Positions 41,283-48,687 of a stretch of DNA of 48,687 nucleotides are shown here, one piece after another. Each line of letters begins with the position of its first letter. Within the stretch, counting starts at the first letter, position 1. The DNA is from Cudoniella acicularis. Its lineage: Eukaryota; Ascomycota; Leotiomycetes; Helotiales; Helotiaceae. The DNA is taken from positions 1 to 48,687 of the forward strand of contig JAAMPI010000240.1 of NCBI GenBank assembly GCA_013054445.1, written 5' to 3'. Below the pieces are notes generated by a model. The model saw only the letters and a program-made list of their open reading frames with translations. It was not told the origin of the DNA and ran no database searches. Position numbers and translations under genes: made by a program.

Positions 41283-41751
41283 GCAGCTAGTACGTTCCAA
41301 ATTTCATGAAGTCTTGACAGCTGGTACGGGTTATAAATCAACTCGCCTAGAGCATCCTTGTTCAGTTCTATAGCCATCACAAGCCTTGAGAATATTATTA
41401 CTCTACGCTGCATATACATTACCCTGACAGAGTCGGTTCATGCTTACAAGCTAAGCAATTGCATATAATTTAAGGGCAGAAACCCAAGAATGACATGAAC
41501 GGGGGATACAAATGGCGGAAATTACACGAGCATGTGGGATTGTTATGAGTGTTCAATTCGGTTTTATTGGGTTCCAATATATAGTTTATATAAAACTAGG
41601 CTGAGGCCTGTACTTGGCCAATATAGCACTGGGCAACCTTCCACGCTTTCAGCTTTCACTATTATGACTATGGCACGATTAGGCATGGACTAATTGAAGA
41701 TGGGATAAGTTACATACCTTGATAGCCGACTCCAAATAGATCTGTTAAGGC
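41283..41751. other. Intergenic region
   Basis: No gene or repeat is recognised. It is the shared 3' flank of the decayed plus-strand gene and the small minus-strand RRM gene. Confidence 0.5.
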
Positions 41752-42066
41752 TTACGAGCTCGTAAGTTCGACTCTAATGCGCTTTCCATCTATAACACGA
41801 CCATCCAGATCCCGAACCGCATCCTCAGCGTCCGCCGCAGTGCCCATAGTCACAAACGCAGAGCCATGGCTAGATATACTGCTCACATGAACGACGTGCC
41901 CAAATCTACCAAATAATTCCTTTAGCGTACTCGCAGAGATTTGGTGGGCCAAATTGCCGATATAGAGACGCTCCCCGGAGCGGGTGTTGATCTGGCTTAT
42001 AGGAGCGGCGAGTGTGAGGGGTGTGAGGAGATATAGGGCACTGGTGATGGTGGTAGCGATGCGCAT
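41752..42066 (-). CDS. Small secreted-type protein: signal peptide fused to an RRM fold
   Basis: A single exon of 104 residues, ATG at 42066. Residues 1-21 form a good signal peptide (Arg at position 3, a hydrophobic core, Ala-Ala at 20-21 before Pro). Residues 33-101 are an RNA-recognition motif: RNP2 LYIGNL at 34-39, the helix STLKELFGRFG, an RNP1-position strand HGSAFVTM at 67-74, then AEDAVRDLDGRVIDGKRIRVEL. RNP1 lacks the consensus aromatic residues (K/R-G-F/Y-G/A-F-V-x-F), with Ser and Met in places, so RNA binding may be weak or altered. RRMs are normally nuclear or cytosolic; a signal peptide in front of one is unusual. Alternatives: the start exon is misread and the true N-terminus is spliced from elsewhere, or the leader is mitochondrial. 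Confidence 0.7.
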   Translation of the reverse strand: MRIATTITSALYLLTPLTLAAPISQINTRSGERLYIGNLAHQISASTLKELFGRFGHVVHVSSISSHGSAFVTMGTAADAEDAVRDLDGRVIDGKRIRVELTSS

Positions 42067-43826
42067 AGTGTGAAGAGTATTGATGTACTAAATAAGTCGA
42101 AGAATTATATTGAGTGAGGTCTGCTAAACTACAAAGACAGCAAATAGTTTTATACACTAAGTAAGAGATGATTACCAATACCAGGAGCTTAGTAAGGAGC
42201 AATAGTCTCTAAGAATAGCCACTCTAATTTATCCTAGATCTTATTCCTAATCCTTTGTTGCTATTTTATTCGTAAATCCTAATCCGGCAAATCCTACTGG
42301 AACGCCAGCCACTTTCGAAGTAAAAATAGAAGTAAAGGACTCTAATAGATTTTACTTCGCGAAAATATCCCGCCAGAAGTCAACTTTCCACTACGTCAAA
42401 AATCCGTCGGAATATTCATTATATTATGCGTATTAGTGAAAACCCTATTCGCAGCCGAAACAATAGAGACGGCTGAAGGCCGACGATTAGTCGCTCAAAA
42501 GACTTCATAATCATTAACTAATCACAAAATATAAATATTATCTGAATAAATATAAAAAAGGAATATAAAATATAGACAATTAAATTTATCCCCCAATGAT
42601 TATTTACTGTCGTACCGTGCTTGTTCTTTGAGGCGTTCTAGGTGAAGGATGAGTAGGGGTTGTTCAATAGCAGGGCATAGGGGCTCGTCGCTGTAAATTA
42701 GCGATGAAGCCCCCGACCATAATTTAGCGACGTGCCCCTGATTTTTACACCTCTGAAAAAAGACACAGGTGAATAATTGTGTAATTGACAATAACTAGGT
42801 TTGCGTAGACAAAATCACTTACCAAATATCTTCTAATACTATTTTACTCAAAATGCAATTTCTGTAGTGTGTAAAATGATTGCGACGCTTGGGCGCTACC
42901 GCACCCCAAGTTTCAGGGACTTACAAGCTGAAATTTAGCGACTGTCCACTAAACCAGGGGCTTGAGCACTGTAATTTTCGCTAGTTGGCGCTCAGCAATG
43001 TCAACCTCTCTGGTCTTTCCCACCACTGACTCTGATTGACGACTAGTTGGTATAAAAAGTTCTTGTCGTTTCTTCTTTTCTGGGCATCTAATGATCTTGA
43101 GTTTTTTCAAAATGCCGATCACGTTATCCCGGTAGATCTCGAAAGACTTCAAAAACTTGGAAATTCCCTATGTTAACAACCGTATGAAAGTAACTATTCT
43201 ACTATTTGCAAGAGCACGAAATTAACAATTATGTAAGATACACAATTTATTCGATTCATATCCTCTTTAGTCTTGCCTCTACGCCATTGCTGAGTCATTA
43301 ATCAAAGATTTTATGTCACGACCCGGGGTCATGTGATACTGATCACCTGATGGAGTCCTGGATCCTGGGGTCGCTTGTCGATGGTGGACTCCCCGGATCC
43401 TGGGCTCCCCTAGCTATATAGTTTTTCTTTGTAGAGCTGCGTGCTCAACTTTATACATCTTAGCAAGATAAACATTCTACCAGATCTGCTTGACACTTCA
43501 ACGACGATTAAACCCAAAACGCCTCACGTGATATAGCATACCACGTGATCACAGAACGTTATATTTCAACACCCAGATCTCTGGGAAGACGGAAGATCAT
43601 GGCCAGGTGCTAAGAAACGCATAGGTGGGTACGTGGGTAGAGGGAGGGATGGCATAATCATATTTAGTAGCGAAAGGGCAAAACTAGATGCTTCCAGTTC
43701 TATATACATAGCTTCTATCACTTAGATTTGACAATAGTTGTATGGGAGTGTGGATATGGAAGTTGGTTTCGGCTTGTACAGTACAATCTGGACAACTTAT
43801 ATATAAGAATGTTTTCTCTTCAATCA
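42067..43826. other. AT-rich intergenic region with LTR-like segment
   Basis: No gene is recognised. Between 42680 and 42965 there are short repeated motifs (TAAATTAGCG, AATTTAGCGAC, AGGGGC/GCCCC in both orientations) suggesting a decayed mobile element. An LTR-like segment is at about 43314-43571 (separate entry). Confidence 0.45.
43314..43571. mobile_element. Possible solo LTR
   Basis: The segment starts TGTCACGACCCGGGGTCATG, has GATCCTGG-type repeats, a CTATATAG TATA-like box near 43411 and an AAGATAAACATTC-like stretch, and ends TTTCAACA, so the ends read TG...CA. The layout resembles long terminal repeats of fungal retrotransposons. I found no second copy, no internal coding region and no matching target-site duplication, so this remains tentative. 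Confidence 0.35.
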
Positions 43827-44897
43827 TTAAGCAATCAAAGGTCTAATCACAATCCAATGGGCCTTCGCAACAGCTTTTGCCTCTTTATCCGCCTTCCTGG
43901 AAGCCTTCATCAACTTCTCCTTCTCCTTCTCAGTAGGAGTCTTATTTGCCTCTCTCAACTTCAGCAGTGCCTTCCCTCTCGCAGCTTCCATATTTATCTC
44001 CGAGGAACATAGCCAACCCACGACCTCCCGCTCTGCTTTCTTCCTCAACTTCGAAGCATCTTCCGGCGTAGGTTTTCCAGACATATCTCCATGTAACGTG
44101 ATATCATGCACATGTGGTAACAAACCAAGGATTAAACGGTGAGGAACCCGCACCTTGGCCCTTTGTTTCTTCTTCATCTGCTCCAAAGAGGGAACTGTCC
44201 AGTAGCTCTGGAGTGGAGCTATAAGCGGATCGTCTTTCGCCAGCCCCAGGAATTTCCGTAGATCCTTGGAATCCACGATTTCGACTCTCAAGCCTTTAGG
44301 GTTGAATATCTCCTTGTTCGCCAGAGAAAGAAAATCTTTCTTCCGAGATAAGGGACCGTTGATGCTTGCCCATCGAGCTGCCATTCCGGCAACAACGATA
44401 CCCTTCCCCACGAGTGCGGTGATTCTCGTGGGATCGAAATGGCCGATAGTGTGTACCGCGCTGCCGACTTTGGAGATGTAGGAGAGGGCGAGATGGCCGC
44501 GGTTGCGGATGTTGAGTTCGTCAATGAAGGCGAGGAAATCGATGAGTGAGATGTCGTAGTCCTGGCCAAGGCAGACCGCGTAACCACGGACGAAAGGGAG
44601 GCCGACTATACCGGAGTTGCTGGTGTGGTTGAGGACGCTGGGTATTACGATTGGCTTCTTAAGACGTGGGTAGGTTGACTTGGGGTTTTCGTCCAATGCG
44701 GTGATGGATGGAGTCATCGTTGCTTTTGCAGTTGGATTTTCCTTGCCCGTGATGGGTTCCGCGACTAATTCGCATTGGATTTTTGGAAACCTTGCCTCTC
44801 CATTTCCCGGAACAGGTTTTCTCTTGATCGGTTCAGTAACCAAAGGTCCGAAACTTTGCGCCAAGTCATGTGCGTCAAAACTGCATGCTATACTCAT
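43827..44897 (-). CDS. Conserved-looking hypothetical protein with basic C-terminus
   Basis: A single exon of 356 residues. The frame extends to 45020 only through a TTG, so I use the ATG at 44897. The first 90 residues are polar and Pro/Lys-rich. A hydrophobic, Gly/Ala-rich segment at about 150-180 (VGKGIVVAGMAARWASI) could contact or cross a membrane. The C-terminal 70 residues are Lys/Glu/Ala-rich and likely helical. I do not recognise the family. It has no signal peptide. The long intact frame with ordinary codon use argues for a real gene. Confidence 0.65.
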   Translation of the reverse strand: MSIACSFDAHDLAQSFGPLVTEPIKRKPVPGNGEARFPKIQCELVAEPITGKENPTAKATMTPSITALDENPKSTYPRLKKPIVIPSVLNHTSNSGIVGLPFVRGYAVCLGQDYDISLIDFLAFIDELNIRNRGHLALSYISKVGSAVHTIGHFDPTRITALVGKGIVVAGMAARWASINGPLSRKKDFLSLANKEIFNPKGLRVEIVDSKDLRKFLGLAKDDPLIAPLQSYWTVPSLEQMKKKQRAKVRVPHRLILGLLPHVHDITLHGDMSGKPTPEDASKLRKKAEREVVGWLCSSEINMEAARGKALLKLREANKTPTEKEKEKLMKASRKADKEAKAVAKAHWIVIRPLIA

Positions 44898-46452
44898 TTT
44901 GATCGATGTACCAGCTGCCTTCCAAGAACAAATGAATTTGATATCTGGATTTTTATATGGATGCCGTGCGGGGTTTATTGCGGAGGTTTTATAACACAGG
45001 GTGCCATGGAATGTCAACAAAGCACCTTATTACACGGGTTGTGGAACAACCCGTGAATCTTATTACTTCCTAAGTTAGCGAGCCTATTAGCGTAAGCCTG
45101 TGCGTTCAGGGCGTTTTCTAGGCGTTCTTCGGTTTCACGACCCCGCTTTTAGGCTACCGGAACCAAAGTCATCACCATCACTTGAAAGTTATAAAATCAC
45201 CAAGAATAATCGTTGCTTGTGGTTTAGGAATCAAGAAATAAAGAAGGAAAATTACACTTTTACTAACTATAATTTTATGATTTAGAATTTTCAATCTTTT
45301 ATTTGTTAATAAAGGGCCTTGAGCGCACGGACCTACGCCAGTGGCCTTGTAAGGGCATACTTACTAAACGTGAGAAATTAGCGAATGAATGTAAGTTCCG
45401 TTCAAAAGATCTAGAATTTTAGACTCAAAGGGATTAAATTTAGGTGGGTACCTATATTTAGCTACTCGATGGCTTTTCCCCACACCTTTAGGCCAACTCG
45501 CTAGTTGGCCCGAAGGGATGGGCGAGGAAAGCCAACGAGTATCGCTAAGGCCCCGCTGTAGGCTAACCGTATCCTCTTTGCTGAATACCTGGCTAAACGT
45601 GACCTCAAGATCGGACTGTCGGACAGAAGACCACCCACTGATCACCTCTACGGCAAAATTTACGCCATACTATATTAGGCGTAGGTAGTCTTCTATTAGT
45701 CGGGTCAGTAAATAATCCGACAAGACTTTCCTAATTCAACTAGGACTACAAATCAAAGATCGCGACAACGTCACACCTAAGCTCTAGTTGAAGCGCTCAA
45801 TACTCACATGGAGCAGCAAACAAGAGCCTCGGCCTCCTGCGGCATGGGGAGACGCAACAATGCCAGTAATATGCACACTGGAGCAGGAACTTTGACTTTC
45901 CCTGAAGATGGAAGCAGAACTCCATGTGCCATGACACCCTGAGGATATTAAGCGATGCATTAATGGTTAGCCTTAAGGTCCGTTGAAAGTAGCTTTGATA
46001 AGGGTTTTGGAATTTCTCTGTATGCCCCTCGACCCCAACCACAAGACTCTGTAATTAGAATGACAGCGTCTATTAAATTAATTAATCTTAATTACAAGTA
46101 TTTGTTATTCATTATTAAGATAGTTCTAAGTATCATTGCCCAGCTACGCAGTGCGCGATCGTGCCGGGAGATGGAGCTCGCCAAGGAATGTAAAAAGGAG
46201 ATGTTTCTTTTTATTTTTAATCTCGAGTAGAGGAATTATTATTATACTAAATTTTCAATAAGTGCTAGAATTGAGTGGGGTATCCTTTTTGCCTCGTATC
46301 GTACAAATCTATCCAGTGCCGTCCCCTCTCTATGCATTATAGAAACCAGGGAGTGACCTGCCTTTCAAGCCCACGAAATATTTTTAATAAAATAGTATTG
46401 AATCTTCAAGCGGCGAGAATATTTCTCTGTCCTATGTCCAGTAGGACGACAC
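44898..46452. other. Intergenic region with repeat-like sequence
   Basis: No gene is recognised. Between about 45060 and 45720 the base composition is GC-richer, with short motifs (GCCTA/TAGGC, CGTAGG) in both orientations, suggesting a decayed transposable element; no ends could be paired. 46060-46260 is AT-rich. The last 150 bases are the 3' flank of the transporter. Confidence 0.4.
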
Positions 46453-48436
46453 TCAAACGGCCGTCTCCTTGGCCTCTGCTTTCTCAGTCTCGGCCCCGTC
46501 TTCAGTCTTCTGCTCAGTCTTTTCACCGGTCTTTTCCACTGCGGCAGCCCGCTCGCTGTCAGGGTTCTTAGGCGGGAGATTCTTCCTAACGGTGCGCCAC
46601 TCCATGCCAAGGGCACCTAGGATAGAGAGGCAGGCCATGATGAGAGCGACCTGGAAGCACACGCGCAATGAGTCGTTATAGGCCTGTAGGCCCGCGGCGT
46701 GATACTCGGCTGGAATGAGGTTGAGGAGTTCAGTGGCGCCCGTACTCTGGATCACCCGGGGATTGATGCCCGGGATATTGATGACGGCAAGGCGGTGGGC
46801 CAGCTGGCTGTTGAGCACATTCTGGCCGACTGAGGTGAAGATGGCGCCGAAGAGCTGCTGGCCGAAGAACATGAGCGATGCGCCGATGGCTACGTCCTCG
46901 CGGGGCAGTACTGTCTGAGCGGCCATGTTGGGTGCTTGGGAGCAAGAGCCGAGGCCGAAGCCGTACAGGATTTGGAAGCCGATCCACTGGCCTTTTGAGG
47001 TGTTGATGTTAAGGGCGGTGAGCAGGCCGGATCCGACGGCTGTGAGGCAGACGCCGAAGATCAAGAAAGGCGTGTAATAGCCGATGCGGAAGACCAGTTG
47101 TCCGGTGATGATGGACGCCAATACGATGGGTATCACCATGGGAAGGAGGTGAATGCCGCTCTGGACGGCAGAGACGCCGCCAATGGCCTGGAACCATACG
47201 GGAAGGTAGTACACTGGTGTTCTGACATTAGTACTCGATAATATTCTCTATTCAAAATGTGCTATAGTCTGTAGTGGACTTACCAAACAGCATCATGTGC
47301 GCGCCGAGGCAAGAGCTTACCCAGAAGCCAGAGGCTATGCTGCGCTGAAGGAAAATGCGCGGTGGCAGCGTAGCCTGCTCCGGTTGCCAGACCTGAATCA
47401 AGGCAAAGGCGATCAAAAGGGCAAATGCAAGCACAAGCAACGCGATAATACGCCCCTCGCTCCACTATATGCGGTCAGCTCTACTGGCACCCGGGGCAGG
47501 AACTCAAGGCCTAGAACTCACAGCATACGTGCTACCACCCCATTGTAGGGCCAGGCATAGGCAGACGACTCCAGGAAGGAGAACAAGCAGGCCCAGGGTG
47601 TTGAGTTGCTGCAGCTTGTCTTTGAAAGGAATCTTGGTGGTGGGACGGTCGGGGACGTGGAGCAAGAAGAAAACCAACACCATTACCACAGCTCCCAAGG
47701 GAAGGTTGAGGTAAAAGCACCATCTCCAAGTGACGTTTGTGGTGAAGGCACCTCCAACCAGCGGGCCGGTGACCGAAGCAATGCCAAACACGGCACCAAA
47801 GAAACCCTGGTATTGGGGCCGCTTGTGCAGAGGAACAGCGTAGACAATGACGACTATCTACAGTAGGGTAACATGGTGTCAGTGTGGGCGAATCGATGAA
47901 GAAGGCTAGATGAAGGAAGAGGTTGTCGAAGGATGGTGTTGGAAAGGTATTTAAGGGGGAGAACGATTGGGAACAACATACAACGCCAGAGAGAATGCCT
48001 CCGGATCCCAGGCCGGCGATGCTTCTGCCGAGGATGAAGGCGACTGAGTTCGGGGCAGCGCCGCAAAGGGCCGAGCCAGCCTCGAAAAGTAGGATAGAGG
48101 TCAGAAAGGTGGCTTTGACGCTGAAGACTTTGTATAGCTTTCCGAACACCAGTTGGAAGGCGCAGCTGGTGAGTAGGTACGCAGTACCATACCAGCCAAT
48201 ATCTCCCGCCGAGTTGAATTCGTTGGTGATTTGGGGGATGGCCGTCGAGATAATGAGGCGGTCCTGTGAACAGAGGCTGTCAGTTTTCTTGCTACCTTGC
48301 TACCCTGGAGGTAACGCACCAGGGACACCAGGAACATGCCGACAAAGATCGACATCATCAGCAACGCAAGCTTGAAACCCGAGGGATAGATAATGTCGGC
48401 ATCCTTGAGATCCTTGGCCTTCGAGTCGTCGGCCAT
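46453..48436 (-). CDS. MFS multidrug/toxin-efflux type transporter (14-TM family)
   Basis: Five exons, complement: 48320-48436, 48263-47982, 47857-47522, 47464-47284 and 47213-46453 (558 residues). All junctions are GT-AG and keep the frame. After a short polar N-terminus, helix 1 leads into DRLIISTAIPQITNEF, the motif D1-like segment of DHA2-type transporters. GKLYKVFSVK is motif A. GSGGILSGV and the following helices include the motif C-like GPLVGGAFT. The long hydrophobic array has 14 segments, with a Glu/Lys-rich cytosolic tail. DHA2 proteins export toxins, antifungals or basic compounds across the plasma membrane using the proton gradient. No biosynthetic cluster is visible here, so the substrate is unknown. 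The intron 4 acceptor (CACCAG) was chosen because it alone keeps the frame. Confidence 0.9.
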
Positions 48437-48687
48437 GTTGATGAGTGTAGCGATTTCAATCCGGAGCCAGAAGTTGACGAGACGCGCACCCAAACCAAAG
48501 CAGGAGAAAGGACTGTAAGTTCGACAGGAATTGAAGAAAAGTAAACGGCTGTATCTGAAGTGATGGGCAGAGCTAGATTTAAGAAGCCATTGAATCTCGC
48601 TTAAATCTCGCTTACGAAGGTACTTCGGTATTTTTCTAGGTCCCCTCGGGACCGAGATTTCGCGTGGGACCTGCCAACATCCCGATG

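Noticed and set aside
38517..42965. Shared CTGTAAATTAGCG motifs near 38558 and 42688 as one transposon family
   Set aside because: Identity covers only about 13 bases and the surrounding sequence does not align well by eye.
45060..45720. Possible second LTR or transposon in the gap before the transporter
   Set aside because: GC-richer and with short inverted motifs, but no paired ends, coding region or target duplication could be identified.
1..48687. CRISPR array, bacterial operon or phage features
   Set aside because: No regularly spaced repeats, no ribosome-binding sites ahead of genes, and introns throughout; the DNA is eukaryotic.

Overview
The window looks like nuclear DNA of a filamentous ascomycete (Pezizomycotina), by inference probably a Leotiomycete. 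The evidence is gene architecture: many short GT-AG introns of about 42-75 bases with CTAAC/CTGAC-type branch sites, secreted and GPI-type proteins, 2EXR/F-box-like proteins, a CFEM protein and a naphthol reductase of DHN-melanin synthesis. AT-rich intergenic stretches hold decayed repeats. One duplicated pair differs mostly by transitions, as expected after repeat-induced point mutation (RIP). I count 16 gene models that read as genes and 4 broken ones. Exon joins were worked out by hand from reading frame and splice consensus.

Left part (1-16 kb). A PQ-loop membrane protein (511-1473, +) is followed by a secreted SGNH esterase-like protein (2340-4147, -). A MITE-like element at 4713-5014 sits just upstream of a secreted ML-domain (lipid-binding) protein (5239-6052, +). 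A long gene-poor stretch follows, then a broken 2EXR-like gene (7408-8278) beside an intact relative (8642-9709, +). Two C2H2 zinc-finger genes are divergently arranged (9847-11037, - and 11319-12104, +). An unrecognised two-exon gene (12667-13450, +) and a multi-exon locus that does not read through cleanly (14297-16033, -) close this part.

Centre (17-29 kb) is the most coherent block: a ferric/cupric reductase with a Met-rich start and cysteine triplets (17340-19385, -), a BIM1-like/X325 copper protein whose mature N-terminus is His (20646-21538, +), a CFEM haem/iron protein (22341-23157, +), a secreted PPGG-repeat protein (24677-25357, -) and a cupredoxin-like protein (27707-28689, +). Together they look like a cell-surface metal (copper/iron) acquisition neighbourhood. 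The CFEM and PPGG genes each need a one-base frame shift to read through.

Right part (29-48.7 kb). A small Ser/Asn-rich gene and a 2.6-kb gene-free stretch with a perfect 43-base inverted repeat come first. Next are a trihydroxynaphthalene-reductase-type SDR (32398-33415, +), a 2EXR gene (33681-34385, -), a second MITE-like element (34971-35358), and a broken/intact pair of related genes (35657-36723 and 36924-37922, -). A decayed DUF6604-like gene spans 38949-41282. A 104-residue protein at 41752-42066 (-) joins a signal peptide directly to an RRM RNA-binding fold. The window ends with a basic unrecognised protein (43827-44897, -), a repeat-rich gap and a 14-TM-type MFS exporter (46453-48436, -).
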